NCBI RefSeq assembly: GCF_014163735.1
Contig: NZ_JACJDV010000019.1
Location: 1-60,947 of the forward strand
DNA: 60,947 nucleotides
Source: Shewanella sp. SR44-3
Lineage (GTDB): Bacteria > Pseudomonadota > Gammaproteobacteria > Enterobacterales > Shewanellaceae
Direction of reading: 5' to 3'
The notes beneath the pieces were generated by a model that had not been told where the DNA came from, ran no database searches, and saw only the letters and a list, made by a program, of their open reading frames with translations. Position 1 is the stretch's first letter. Every line of letters begins with the position of its first letter. Of this stretch, positions 39,487 to 49,323 are shown piece by piece. The position numbers and the translations under genes were made by a program.

Positions 39487-39648
39487 TTATTTCCACTTAG
39501 CGGGAGTGAAATCCATGATGGCATTGTCATCAACAAAGCGGCGCTTGTTATCGCGGCGGCGTTGTTTAACACGTTTAGTTTTTTGCTTTTCTTTGATGGT
39601 GTCGCTCCATGGCGTTTCATCGTCATCAAATTCGAATGTGTGAGACAT
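39487..39648 (-). CDS. Small charged hypothetical protein, 53 residues
   Basis: ATG at 39648 has AGGA 8 bases upstream, and the stop is TAA at 39487. Sequence: acidic start (MSHTFEFDDDETPWSD), a strongly basic centre (KEKQKTKRVKQRRRDNKRR), then a mixed tail ending TPAKWK. A strong terminator follows 26 bases later. The acidic-basic layout and high charge suggest binding to nucleic acid or ribosome, but no family is recognised. Two longer frames overlap here on other phases and lack ribosome sites. Confidence 0.72.
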   Translation of the reverse strand: MSHTFEFDDDETPWSDTIKEKQKTKRVKQRRRDNKRRFVDDNAIMDFTPAKWK

Positions 39649-39974
39649 GATCTAAGTCCTGATATAGCACCAATTCTCTTAACCTGTGGCTCTCTATAGC
39701 GGGTCAACTCTTGAGTTAGCGGCATAACATTTCAAGTCTTGAATAACACTATTTTGAAATGCCTGCTTGGCTATCAACGAATTTACCTGTGCTAATGTTG
39801 AGCATTGAGTTAATGCCATTGGCATAACAATACCTTTGTTGGTACTACTACATTTTTACCGAATGATAAGTCTAATCGAAAGCGAAATTTTTCTTCATTG
39901 TTGGTGAATTATTTTGATTGAAGTGAGCTGATACTGCTGCGCTGTCACTTGCTGTAGCAGATATTCTAGATAAT

Positions 39975-40889
39975 TTATAAGATAAGGCTGTTGTTTCGAT
40001 GATTTATACTTTGTTGGTAGCTAAGTAAATAGTGCCTTAACTGGATTTCCCAGGGCGTAGCTGGGTAAATAGCGCTTGAATTTTGGCATTCAAGTGCGCT
40101 GTAGGCTGGCCTTGTAATCTTAGAGGGGTATTGCTCAGAGGATATGGGCAACAGACTAATGGGCTGCTTTAGGATCCCAAGGGTCAATGCTTGGCGCTGA
40201 ATTTCAACGGCAAACTCGAACCAAGAGCACACTCCCATGTCGCTCCAATGGTAAATAGATGACAAGGTCTTCATTTGGCACAGAGCCCAAATGAACTGAG
40301 CTAAGCCAACGACGTAGGTTGGACTTCCGCGCTGATCTGCAACGATTTTAAGCTCATCTTTGGTCTGCATTAAATTAAGCATTGTTGTGACAAAGTGTGG
40401 ACCTTGCCCGCCATAGAGCCAAGAGGTGCGTACTATGCACGAATTGGGATTATGCAAACTAAGTACCCCTCGCTCTCCTTCAAGCTTTGAATGACCATAA
40501 TGATTAGTGGGGCTCGGGGTATCGCTGCACAAGTAAGGGCTATTTTTCCTACCATCGAAGACATAATCACTGGAAAGATGAATGAGCCTAGCTGCTTGCT
40601 GTTTAGCGAGTAGAGCAAGCTGAGCAACGGCAGCGCCATTAATATCAGAGGCGAGTGTCGTTGCTTGTTCGGCTAATTCAACCTGAGTAAAGCCCGCAGT
40701 ATTAATGATAATGCTAGGGTTTATGGTACGTAGCACTTGCATTAATAACGCCTTGTTAGTGATATCTAACTCCTGCTTGCCTAAAGCAATAATCTTGAGA
40801 TGAGCGGGTTTCGTGTATAACAGAGCTTGAGCAAGTTGCCCTTTAGCGCCAAGGATTAATACTGTGGGTGATGTTTTTACAGCGCTCAT
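39975..40889 (-). CDS. rfbD: dTDP-4-dehydrorhamnose reductase
   Basis: NAD(P)H-dependent last step of dTDP-L-rhamnose synthesis (RmlD). N-terminal GAKGQLAQAL nucleotide loop, the Tyr-Lys pair in NHYGHSKLEGE, and IVRTSWLYG. 304 residues. It overlaps the end of rfbC by ATGA, so the two are translationally coupled. rfbA and rfbB are not beside it. Confidence 0.92.
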   Translation of the reverse strand: MSAVKTSPTVLILGAKGQLAQALLYTKPAHLKIIALGKQELDITNKALLMQVLRTINPSIIINTAGFTQVELAEQATTLASDINGAAVAQLALLAKQQAARLIHLSSDYVFDGRKNSPYLCSDTPSPTNHYGHSKLEGERGVLSLHNPNSCIVRTSWLYGGQGPHFVTTMLNLMQTKDELKIVADQRGSPTYVVGLAQFIWALCQMKTLSSIYHWSDMGVCSWFEFAVEIQRQALTLGILKQPISLLPISSEQYPSKITRPAYSALECQNSSAIYPATPWEIQLRHYLLSYQQSINHRNNSLIL

Positions 40890-41461
40890 TTGATTTTCTG
40901 CATCATTGGGGATGAGGGGGCTGTTTGACTGAAAAACTGTGGATTATCTTTAATCGATAAAATGGGTTCTCCCTTAAGAGGCCAATCTATAGCTAACTGT
41001 GGGTCGTTCCAGGCGATAACCTGTTCATCATCACTTTGGTAGTAATCACTGCATTTATAGACGATATCAGCGATGTCAGAGAGCACATAAAAGCCGTGAG
41101 CAAATCCTGGCGGGATCCACATTTGCAAGCGGTTTTCAGCAGAGATAATATGGCCAACCCAATGACCCAAAGTCGCTGATTGTGGCCTGATATCTACAGC
41201 GACATCAAAGATTTCCCCATGGGAAACTCGCACTAATTTACCTTGGGGCTGCTTGCTTTGGAAATGAAGCCCCCGAAGAACATGGCGTTGAGAGCGAGAG
41301 ACATTATCTTGCACTAATTGAGTGGGCATCATGCCATTAGCAGTAAGGCATGCATCAAACTCATTTTGCCTGAAGGTTTCCATAAAAAAACCACGCTCAT
41401 CACAGTGAAGCGTGGGTTTAAAGAGTAAAACTTCAGGAATAGCAGTTGGTTGGCAATTCAT
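40886..41461 (-). CDS. rfbC: dTDP-4-dehydrorhamnose 3,5-epimerase
   Basis: Cupin-fold epimerase (RmlC) acting before RfbD. HVLRGLHFQ carries the catalytic His, and GEIFDVAVDIR and PPGFAHGFYVLSD are conserved. 191 residues. First gene of a two-gene rfbC-rfbD unit. The missing rfbA/rfbB must be encoded elsewhere if the pathway is complete. Confidence 0.92.
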   Translation of the reverse strand: MNCQPTAIPEVLLFKPTLHCDERGFFMETFRQNEFDACLTANGMMPTQLVQDNVSRSQRHVLRGLHFQSKQPQGKLVRVSHGEIFDVAVDIRPQSATLGHWVGHIISAENRLQMWIPPGFAHGFYVLSDIADIVYKCSDYYQSDDEQVIAWNDPQLAIDWPLKGEPILSIKDNPQFFSQTAPSSPMMQKIK

Positions 41462-41552
41462 GTGTTAGCAGGGCTGTCTAAGATGATGAATAGACAAATT
41501 ATACCTGAAGCGGTTCCTTGAGTCCTGCTGGGATTAGCGCTTTCGCTGTTAG

Positions 41553-42683
41553 CTATTTTACTGAAATATTAAAGAAGCTTTTTATCTCATCAATTTGCGC
41601 CATCGCATCGCTATAACCTAGATTGATAAGGGCGCTGGTGTAGCTTTTTTCAAAAAGTAGATAAGACACAATACTGGAGTCTGATTCCCTTTCAAGCCCT
41701 AAAAGCCTTAGCAAGGTTCTGATCGCATAAGGCATATCCTGATAAAACCGTGAGGCAATCAGGCTTAAATCTTCACTGGGTTTAATCACTAATGTCTCGA
41801 TTGGCCGTAAACTCAGGTCCCGTCGATTCTCTTCTGGGATCAAGCTCAAGGTGGTATTGATGCGCTTTAGCCGTTCTAAGTCACTGTTTAAAGTGTCAGA
41901 AAAGATAGTATCCAGCAAGTGACCGGCTATGGTGGCTGTTTTGGGATGGTATTTTAACTCATTATTATTGGCTTTATGGGGGCTGTCTAAGTTAATTACA
42001 AAAATTTTATCAGCGCCTAAGTGAATAGGACTGGAAAGCGGTGATAATTGATGCACTGAACCATCACCAAAATAGGCTTGATTAAGTTTTATTGATGGAA
42101 ACACCATAGGAATGGCGGCGCTTGCCAATAAATGCTCAGTGTTAAGTCTTGATCTTAACCCCGCTCTGCGTGCTCTATGCCAGTCATCAAGACTGTCTTT
42201 AGCTTGAAAAAAACTGTAAGAGCGAGAGTCGTTATAGCAAGAGGCGTCAACACTAATTGCTGTTAACGCATTATTAGCAATATTCCTATCAATTCTTTTA
42301 AAATCAATTAATTCATTAAGAAGATGCCGAAGTGGATTATTGTCTAGTAAGCTGCCTGCATCGGTGTTAACTCTGCCATCTTGTAAGCCTTTAATGGCCA
42401 TTTTGCCCAAATGAGCCAACACACCGCCCACGGAAGATTTATAGACTTTTGGGGTTTCAAAATTACGCCATACCCACTCAAGTTTACGTACCCCAAGATG
42501 AAAGCAAGATGCATGGGTGGCAAGGGAGGTTGCATTAATCGCCCCAGCAGATGTGCCGCTGATAATCTTAAACGGTACGCCATGGTTGCGTGGATAAAAC
42601 TGAGCTAAGGCTTTGAGTACCCCAATTTGGTATGCAGCGCGAGAGCCACCACCACCTAGGACGAGCGCTATAGAATCTGACAA
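41553..42683 (-). CDS. Patatin-like phospholipase
   Basis: Serine lipid acyl hydrolase with a Ser-Asp dyad. Oxyanion loop GGGGSRAAYQ at residues 10-19, nucleophile Ser45 in GTSAG, and Asp207 in DGS (usually DGG/DGA). 376 residues, no signal peptide. The start is TTG with GAGGA 6 bases upstream. C-terminal third is helical and poorly conserved. Substrate unknown. Confidence 0.85.
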   Translation of the reverse strand: MSDSIALVLGGGGSRAAYQIGVLKALAQFYPRNHGVPFKIISGTSAGAINATSLATHASCFHLGVRKLEWVWRNFETPKVYKSSVGGVLAHLGKMAIKGLQDGRVNTDAGSLLDNNPLRHLLNELIDFKRIDRNIANNALTAISVDASCYNDSRSYSFFQAKDSLDDWHRARRAGLRSRLNTEHLLASAAIPMVFPSIKLNQAYFGDGSVHQLSPLSSPIHLGADKIFVINLDSPHKANNNELKYHPKTATIAGHLLDTIFSDTLNSDLERLKRINTTLSLIPEENRRDLSLRPIETLVIKPSEDLSLIASRFYQDMPYAIRTLLRLLGLERESDSSIVSYLLFEKSYTSALINLGYSDAMAQIDEIKSFFNISVK

Positions 42684-42977
42684 TGAAAATCCTCACTTCA
42701 TGGCGTCTTGTATAACACGTGTAGCATTGGCGCAATCATTTAGGAGTTATTAACCTGATTTTTGCTGCGCGCTTTATGCATAACGGTTTGTAATTTTTAT
42801 CTGACGACACTGTTGATGTTTTTATCTGTGTTACTTGGATAATAAGCTATATTTTCAATATCAAACAATATTATTGGTAAAGATAAATGCCATCAACAAT
42901 TAATTCTATAGGCTAGAATGATTTACAGGCAGAGCCTAGACCTTGTTTTGGCATTTGGGTAGCGTAAGGAACACTGA

Positions 42978-44531
42978 GTGGCATTATTTAAAAAATCATC
43001 AGCAACTGAGCCTAAAAAAGATGGCAAGACCAATGGCTGCAACCAGTATTGGAAAGTCGTTATTATCGACGATGAACCCGGTATTCATGATGTCACCAAG
43101 TTCGCCTTGAGCCATTTTTCACTTGAGGGAAAAACGCTTAAGTTTTATTCCTGCTACAGCGCCGCAGAAGGTTTTGCCTTGATGCGTGATGAGCCCGATA
43201 TTGCTCTTGCATTTGTCGATGTGGTGATGGAAAACGACCAAGCAGGCTTAGATTTAGTTCATAAAATCCGTAATGAATTGAATAATCATAGTACTAGGAT
43301 CATTTTGCGTACCGGTCAACCGGGGAGTGCGCCTGAAGAGCAAGTGATCCGTGAATATGACATTAACGATTATAAAGCTAAAACAGAGCTCACCGCCGCT
43401 AAACTAAAGTCCTGCGTTTACACTTCGCTGCGCTCTTACCGAGATATTAAAATCATTGAGCAAAGTCAGAAGGGCATGGAGCGAGTGATTTCGGCATCAA
43501 GTTCTGTATTACAAAGCAGCACCTTACATAACTTCGGCAGCGCAGTGTTAGAGCAGACCTTGCAGTTGTTGAATTTAGACACTTCAGCACTGTATTTAAC
43601 CAGTTATCATCAAGATTTGTATCTTGATACTCAAATGACCTTATTGGCCGCTACGGGTGATATGGTCAGTTATCAAGAAATTGAAAATGTAGAGTCACTG
43701 CCTGGTGATGTAAAAGAATACATTATTGAAGCCATAGCCCTTAAAACATCGATACTGAATGACAATATTTATGTAGGCTTTTATCAATTTGGTAAAGACG
43801 TTACCAGTATTTTATATCTTGAACACAATACTGCATTAACGCCGTTACAGGTGCGTATTTTAGAGCTGTTTGCCGCCAATGTGAGTATTACCTTTGAGAA
43901 TTTAGCAGGCAAAGAGAATGTGCAGCAGACCCAAAAAGAGCTGATTTTAATTATTGGTGACGCCATAGAGCAGCGCAGCAAAGAGACAGGTGCACACGTA
44001 CGCCGCGTAGCGATTATGAGTGAAATGTTTGCCGAGCATTTGCAGCTGGCAGAAAGCTTTATTGAGACCATTCGCTATGCTGCTCCTTTGCATGATGTAG
44101 GCAAAATTGGGATCCCTGAGAGCATTTTACATAAGCCGGGTAAGCTCGATGAGGTTGAGTGGGAAATCATGAAAACTCATGCCGAAAAAGGCTATAAATT
44201 GCTAGCAGAGTCCAATCGTATTATCGCAAAAATGGGCGCCAGAATTGCCTATACTCACCATGAGCGTTGGGATGGTACCGGCTATCCAAGAGGCTTAGTG
44301 GGCGATGAAACCCCGATAGAGGGGCGGATTATGGCCATAGTTGACGTGGTCGATGCCTTACTATCAAAGCGCTGCTACAAAGCAGCTTGGCCTGTGGAAA
44401 AAGTAAAGGATTACATCATAGAGCAGTCGGGTAAGCAGTTTGATCCTAAGCTCTGTATTGCATGTTTAGCATTAATGGACAGATTTGCGGCAATCCAAAG
44501 GGATTTGCCCGATGAAAAATCGGCTGAGTGA
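42978..44531 (+). CDS. Response regulator with DUF3369 and HD-GYP c-di-GMP phosphodiesterase domain
   Basis: REC domain (about residues 28-160) with DDE at the start and phospho-acceptor Asp81 (FVDVVM), a DUF3369/GAF-like middle (180-320), and an HD-GYP domain. Metal and catalytic residues are intact: His372-Asp373 in HDVGKIGIP and the HHERWDGTGYP motif. Expected to hydrolyse c-di-GMP when phosphorylated. Start GTG behind AAGGA. Its 3' end overlaps the histidine kinase gene, which is the obvious partner. Confidence 0.9.
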   Translation: MALFKKSSATEPKKDGKTNGCNQYWKVVIIDDEPGIHDVTKFALSHFSLEGKTLKFYSCYSAAEGFALMRDEPDIALAFVDVVMENDQAGLDLVHKIRNELNNHSTRIILRTGQPGSAPEEQVIREYDINDYKAKTELTAAKLKSCVYTSLRSYRDIKIIEQSQKGMERVISASSSVLQSSTLHNFGSAVLEQTLQLLNLDTSALYLTSYHQDLYLDTQMTLLAATGDMVSYQEIENVESLPGDVKEYIIEAIALKTSILNDNIYVGFYQFGKDVTSILYLEHNTALTPLQVRILELFAANVSITFENLAGKENVQQTQKELILIIGDAIEQRSKETGAHVRRVAIMSEMFAEHLQLAESFIETIRYAAPLHDVGKIGIPESILHKPGKLDEVEWEIMKTHAEKGYKLLAESNRIIAKMGARIAYTHHERWDGTGYPRGLVGDETPIEGRIMAIVDVVDALLSKRCYKAAWPVEKVKDYIIEQSGKQFDPKLCIACLALMDRFAAIQRDLPDEKSAE

Positions 44532-45903
44532 TATTTTCATGAATAAAGAATTAAAAAATCTATTGTTTGAGATCAGTAAGTCACCCGTGATCGATGACGG
44601 TGAATTAGGTTCATCATCTGAGCTTATCATTAATTATATCCATAAAGGTTTGCAGGTGAGCCGTGTGGGGATCTGGTTATTGAACGAGGATAAGCAGCTA
44701 CTTAAGAGTTATTTACTCAAAGAAGAACATAATATTATCAGCAACATATCCTTTGAACGCTCTGTTTTCCCTGTGTTTTTCAGCGCCTTGGATAAGGAAC
44801 GTAATTTAGTTATTCACCGGGATGAAGCGGATTACATCAATTCAGAGTTTTTAGACTCCTACTTAATTCCCAATGATATTATCACCATTTTAGCAAGCCC
44901 TATTCGTCACCATGGCGAGATGGTCGGAGTATTGATTTGTGAGCGAAAAGGTTCACTAAAGCCCTGGGTCCATGATGATGAGGTGTTTGTGAGTGCACTT
45001 GCAGACTGTTTTGGCCGTGCGATGGGGGCCAAAGAGACCCTTACATTCCAGCAGAAACTGGCTCAGGTCAATATCGATCTTGAAGGTCAAGTTGCTCAGC
45101 GTACCCAAGCGTTAAATGAAGCTTTAGGTCACTTAAAGGCTACCCAATCGACATTAGTCGAAAGCGAGAAAATGGCGGCGCTGGGTAATTTAGTTGCAGG
45201 GGTTTCTCATGAAGTGAATACTCCTCTTGGTATCGCGGTAACATCAGTAAGTCATTGTATTGATGAGCTTAACTTGATTAACAAACGCTTTAAAGATAAT
45301 GAATTGGCAGAGGAAGATTTTGTGTCTTTTCTAGATACACTTTCAGATGGTTTACATTTGATTGATCGTAACCTCTCAAGGGCTGCAGAATTAGTGCATA
45401 ATTTTAAGCGTACCGCAGCTGACCAACTCACTTTGGAAAAAGAGCGTTTTAATTTATCCCAATATTTAGGTCAAATTTCAAGTCCCTTAAGGCCGCTGAC
45501 TCGTAAGCATAATATTCAATTAGATATACAAATCAGTGAAGATATTTTTGTGGAGTCCTACCCCGGCGCCATAGCGCAGATTTTCACTAATCTGGTGTCC
45601 AATTGTTTTCGCCATGCGTATCCCGAAGATTTTAGTGGTAACAAGCAAATTGTTCTTGGGGCAGAGCGTTGCGCTGATGAGATAAAAATGTTTTATAAGG
45701 ATAATGGCAAGGGATTAACTCCAGAAGTAAAAGAGAAAATATTTGAGCCCTTTTTTACCACAGCAAGAAACGCCGGAGGCACTGGGCTTGGTATGTCAAT
45801 AGTGTTTAACTTAGTCACTCAAACCTTAGGCGGGCGGTTAGCGCTTAACTCTGATGTTGGTAAAGGCTTAGAAATTGATATATTTATTAAAGCGACAGAA
45901 TAA
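44512..45903 (+). CDS. GAF-domain sensor histidine kinase
   Basis: Cytosolic kinase without membrane helices. GAF domain (about 15-160), coiled coil (180-225), dimerisation helix with phospho-His233 (GVSHEVNTPLG), and HATPase with N box (QIFTNLVSNCFRHAY), DNGKGL and GTGLGMSIV. I place the start at the ATG at 44512, inside the regulator gene, with AAGGGA 9 bases before; ATG 44539 is an alternative. The 20-base overlap points to coupled translation with the HD-GYP regulator. Confidence 0.87.
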   Translation: MKNRLSDIFMNKELKNLLFEISKSPVIDDGELGSSSELIINYIHKGLQVSRVGIWLLNEDKQLLKSYLLKEEHNIISNISFERSVFPVFFSALDKERNLVIHRDEADYINSEFLDSYLIPNDIITILASPIRHHGEMVGVLICERKGSLKPWVHDDEVFVSALADCFGRAMGAKETLTFQQKLAQVNIDLEGQVAQRTQALNEALGHLKATQSTLVESEKMAALGNLVAGVSHEVNTPLGIAVTSVSHCIDELNLINKRFKDNELAEEDFVSFLDTLSDGLHLIDRNLSRAAELVHNFKRTAADQLTLEKERFNLSQYLGQISSPLRPLTRKHNIQLDIQISEDIFVESYPGAIAQIFTNLVSNCFRHAYPEDFSGNKQIVLGAERCADEIKMFYKDNGKGLTPEVKEKIFEPFFTTARNAGGTGLGMSIVFNLVTQTLGGRLALNSDVGKGLEIDIFIKATE

Positions 45904-45954
45904 CGTTTTCAGTAAGAATGATGATTGTGACATTAGAAATGACATTAAAAAGAT

Positions 45955-46010
45955 ATTAAAAAGCCGCTTAACTTTGAGCATGACTCGATAGGTTAAGCGG
46001 CTTTTATGTT
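45955..46010. terminator. Bidirectional terminator between the histidine kinase gene and proS
   Basis: Long stem AGCCGCTTAAC/GTTAAGCGGCT around a 19-base loop, with A-run left and T-run right. Confidence 0.8.
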
Positions 46011-46062
46011 AATGGCTGAACAAACGTTGACCAGCCTTTATCGCAGTATTAGTCTGTAGCTT

Positions 46063-47784
46063 TTAGCCTACTGCTTTTAATGACGATTTAAGAAAATCGA
46101 CAATTTGATCTAACGGAATATCTTGTTTCTCACCTGTGCGGCGGTTTTTATATTCAAATACGCCAGCATCAATATTGCGATCGCCAATGACGACTACATG
46201 GGGTAAGCCAATGAGTTCCATATCGGCAAACATTACGCCTGGGCGCTCTTTACGGTCATCGAGTAACACTTCGATGCCGGCGTCATTTAAGTCTTGATAA
46301 AGCTTTTCTGCAATGTCAGCCACGCGATGAGATTTGTGCATGTTCATCGGTAATATGCCCACAGTGAATGGTGCTAAAGCTTCAGGGAGCATTATGCCTC
46401 TATCATCATGGTTTTGCTCTATCGCTGCCGCAACTATACGGCTAACGCCGACACCATAACAACCCATTAACATCACTTGTGACTTGCCGTTCTCATCCAA
46501 TACCGTAGCATTCATGGCTTCTGAGTAATTAGTGCCAAGCTGGAATATATGACCGACTTCAATACCGCGAGCCATAGCATAAGTCCCTAAACCATCAGGG
46601 GTGGCTTCGCCTTCGACAACATTACGGATGTCTGCAGCCGTTGCCAGCGGTAAGTCACGCTCCCAGTTGATACCAACAAAATGTTTATCATCTTGGTTAG
46701 CACCGGCGGCAAAGTCGCTCATAACGCTAACGCTATGGTCAATAAACACGGGAATGTTCAAGCCAACAGGGCCGATTGAACCTGGACCTGCACCAATGGC
46801 TGCACGTATTTGGGCATCAGATGCAAACTCAAGCGGTGAGGCCACTAAGTCAATCTTGTCAGCTTTAACTTCGTTAAGCTCGTGGTCGCCGCGAATAACT
46901 AAAGCGATCAGTGGCTGCTCTTCAGTCGACCCTTTAACGATTAGGGTCTTAACCGTGCTAGTGATGGCTAAATTGAACTGTTCAACTAACTCAGCGATAG
47001 TCTTAGCATTAGGGGTGTCGATAGTGCTCATCACTTGAGATGGCGCTAGGCGAGTCTGAGTCGGTATAGCGGCTTCTGCTTTCTCAATGTTGGCGGCATA
47101 ATCGCTACCGGTTGAGTAGGCAATTAAGTCTTCACCGCTGTTAGCAAGCACGTGGAATTCGTGAGAAAGACTGCCACCGATTGAGCCTGTGTCAGCAAGT
47201 ACGGGACGGAATGCCAGTCCCATACGAGTGAAAATATTGTTATAGGCCGTGAACATTGCCTGATAAGTCTCATCCATGGTGCCTTGGTCTAAATGGAACG
47301 AGTAGGCATCTTTCATTAAGAATTCACGGGCACGCATTACGCCAAAACGTGGGCGCACTTCATCGCGAAACTTAGTTTGGATTTGATACAGGCTTAAAGG
47401 CAGCTGCTTATATGAGCTGACTTCTTTACGCACAAGATCTGTGATCACTTCTTCATGGGTTGGGCCAAGAACAAAATCACGATTGTGTCTGTCTTGGAAG
47501 CGCAGCAGTTCAGGACCAAATTTTTCCCAGCGACCGGTTTCAACCCATAAGTCAGCCGGTTGAACTAGGGGCATCAGAATTTCAATGGCGCCAGCCTTGT
47601 TCATTTCTTCACGCACTATGGCCTCAACTTTACGTAATACACGTAAGCCAGAGGGCAACCAGCTGTAAAGACCTGAAGCGTTACGACGGATCATACCCGC
47701 GCGCAGCATTAACTGATGACTTATCACCTCTGCATTTGCAGGTGTTTCTTTTAGTGTTGAAAGCAGGTACTTGCTAACTCGCAT
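46063..47784 (-). CDS. proS: Prolyl-tRNA synthetase
   Basis: Class II synthetase attaching proline to tRNA-Pro. Bacterial type with an editing insertion (about residues 225-400) that clears mischarged Ala. Motif 1 and motif 2 regions ([15 protein letters not shown]..., [26 protein letters not shown]), motif 3 near GCYGVGVSR, and an anticodon-binding C-terminus. 573 residues, full length. Part of the rcsF-trmO-proS neighbourhood. Confidence 0.96.
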   Translation of the reverse strand: MRVSKYLLSTLKETPANAEVISHQLMLRAGMIRRNASGLYSWLPSGLRVLRKVEAIVREEMNKAGAIEILMPLVQPADLWVETGRWEKFGPELLRFQDRHNRDFVLGPTHEEVITDLVRKEVSSYKQLPLSLYQIQTKFRDEVRPRFGVMRAREFLMKDAYSFHLDQGTMDETYQAMFTAYNNIFTRMGLAFRPVLADTGSIGGSLSHEFHVLANSGEDLIAYSTGSDYAANIEKAEAAIPTQTRLAPSQVMSTIDTPNAKTIAELVEQFNLAITSTVKTLIVKGSTEEQPLIALVIRGDHELNEVKADKIDLVASPLEFASDAQIRAAIGAGPGSIGPVGLNIPVFIDHSVSVMSDFAAGANQDDKHFVGINWERDLPLATAADIRNVVEGEATPDGLGTYAMARGIEVGHIFQLGTNYSEAMNATVLDENGKSQVMLMGCYGVGVSRIVAAAIEQNHDDRGIMLPEALAPFTVGILPMNMHKSHRVADIAEKLYQDLNDAGIEVLLDDRKERPGVMFADMELIGLPHVVVIGDRNIDAGVFEYKNRRTGEKQDIPLDQIVDFLKSSLKAVG

Positions 47785-47896
47785 TCCCGATGTCCAATTA
47801 GTAGCTATGAATGAGCGTCATTTTAGCAGCTAGTAGGCTGATGTCACCTGATAATTAAAGGGATTGCACACAAACTTGGGAAGGGGTGATGGGGGG

Positions 47897-48511
47897 TTAT
47901 GTTTTATCGCGTCTGTCACCAATGATTCGGGCAGGATTGCCGGCAACGATGGCAAAGTCGGCCACATCTTTAGTGACAATCGCCCCCATGCCAATCACGG
48001 CGTGATGGCCTATTGTCACGCCATCGACTATGCCAGCTTGGGCACCAATCCACACATCTTCACCTATGACAATTCCCTTAGAGGAAACCGCTTGTTGATA
48101 GATGGGCGCATCCATGGCCATGCCGTGATTGAAGGCGTAAATGGTGACATTATTAGCAATACGGGTTTTATTGCCAATAATAATGCCTGCACGGCCACCA
48201 TCGAGACTGCAACCGTGATTGATCGCGACTTCATCCCCAAGAGTAATAGGACCATGAATAAAGACATCGGCAGCAATCATGCACAAGTTACCGATATGGA
48301 TGTCGCGTCCGGGCTCTGCAAACAGTTTGGCTTCTGGGGCGATAAAGCATCGCTCGCCTATGTGAATCGTTTCCAGCTGTTTAAGTCTTGCTTGCACTTT
48401 ATCTTGCCAAGGCTTAGCCCATACTAAATGTTTTTCTTTTAAGGAAAAGTACAGCCAAGGCATCCATGACAGTCGCTGTTTGTGTTGGCTTTGATAATCC
48501 AGCGCCTCCAT
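47897..48511 (-). CDS. Hexapeptide-repeat acyltransferase (left-handed beta-helix)
   Basis: 204 residues of the maltose/galactoside acetyltransferase-like family. Hexapeptide repeats run from about residue 55 to 195 (IHIGNLCMIAADVFIHG, ITLGDEVAINHGCSL, VTIGHHAVIGMGAIV), with the catalytic-type His in FNHGM and the closing GNPARIIGDR. ATG shares one base with the trmO stop (TAATG), so translation is coupled. Acceptor unknown. It interrupts the usual rcsF-trmO-proS order. Confidence 0.83.
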   Translation of the reverse strand: MEALDYQSQHKQRLSWMPWLYFSLKEKHLVWAKPWQDKVQARLKQLETIHIGERCFIAPEAKLFAEPGRDIHIGNLCMIAADVFIHGPITLGDEVAINHGCSLDGGRAGIIIGNKTRIANNVTIYAFNHGMAMDAPIYQQAVSSKGIVIGEDVWIGAQAGIVDGVTIGHHAVIGMGAIVTKDVADFAIVAGNPARIIGDRRDKT

Positions 48512-49296
48512 TAAGCCTCCTTGAGCTTTGCAAAATTTGCAGACTTAAGCTCTATAACTTCAATGTTGGCGTCAACAAGGTGCCAGAAAATGTCTAAATC
48601 ATAGAGAGCGACTTGGTATAATTTTCTGTCTAGCTTAGCTTTTTTGTAAGCAGGGCGTGGATCTTGGGATAGCACCCCTTGGATGAGTTGTTTAAGATCG
48701 CCATACTGAGTTTGGGAGCCATAATAATCGACTTGTGTGGCTGCTAAGGATGAAAAACTCACATCAATGAGCTCTGGTGCCTCTTGGGCAATGCCGCCAC
48801 TGGCATCAATAATGGCATCAGAGAAGGGGATATAGGGCTTAATATCAATGATAGGGGTGCCGTCGAGTAAATCCATGCCGGATATTTCTAAGCACACTTT
48901 GCCTTTGCGCTGTACCACGCCATGAAGGCGCACCACAGATTGACCTATACCATTGGGTCTGAAGGTTGAGCGAGTGGCAAACACCCCGAGCTTTTCATTG
49001 CCGCCTAAACGTGGCGGCCTGACCGTGGTTTTCCAGCCTTGGCTTAAGTTTTCATGAAAACAAAATAACAGCCAAAGATGTGAGTATTGTTCTATGCCAC
49101 GTACCGCATCTAGGTGATTAACGTCAGAGGTTAATTCAATATAACCTCTGGCATCGACCAACCCCGGTTGCCTTGGAATACCAAATTTTTGCTTATAAGG
49201 ACTGCGGCAAATCGCAATAGCATTAATGGTATTGCTAAATATTGACTCTTGGGTTGCAGTTTTAGCGTTACTTGGCACTGAATTAATATCCGACAT
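48511..49296 (-). CDS. trmO: tRNA (N6-threonylcarbamoyladenosine37-N6) methyltransferase TrmO
   Basis: SAM-dependent enzyme that methylates t6A37 in some tRNAs (YaeB/TsaA family). Beta-barrel core with RSPYKQKFGIPRQPGLV, HLWLLFCFHEN, RPPRLGGNEKLGVFATRSTFRPNGIGQS and GMDLLDGTPIIDIKPYIP. About 261 residues from ATG 49296. A TTG seven codons earlier is possible; neither has a strong ribosome site. It lies 27 bases downstream of rcsF. Confidence 0.92.
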   Translation of the reverse strand: MSDINSVPSNAKTATQESIFSNTINAIAICRSPYKQKFGIPRQPGLVDARGYIELTSDVNHLDAVRGIEQYSHLWLLFCFHENLSQGWKTTVRPPRLGGNEKLGVFATRSTFRPNGIGQSVVRLHGVVQRKGKVCLEISGMDLLDGTPIIDIKPYIPFSDAIIDASGGIAQEAPELIDVSFSSLAATQVDYYGSQTQYGDLKQLIQGVLSQDPRPAYKKAKLDRKLYQVALYDLDIFWHLVDANIEVIELKSANFAKLKEA

Positions 49297-49323
49297 AAGC
49301 TTAAATTGGGTATCCAAATACTG

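Noticed and set aside
39474..39725. An 83-residue minus-strand frame overlapping the 53-residue gene
   Set aside because: No ribosome site and unusual composition. The 53-residue frame has the ribosome site and a stop placed just before the terminator.
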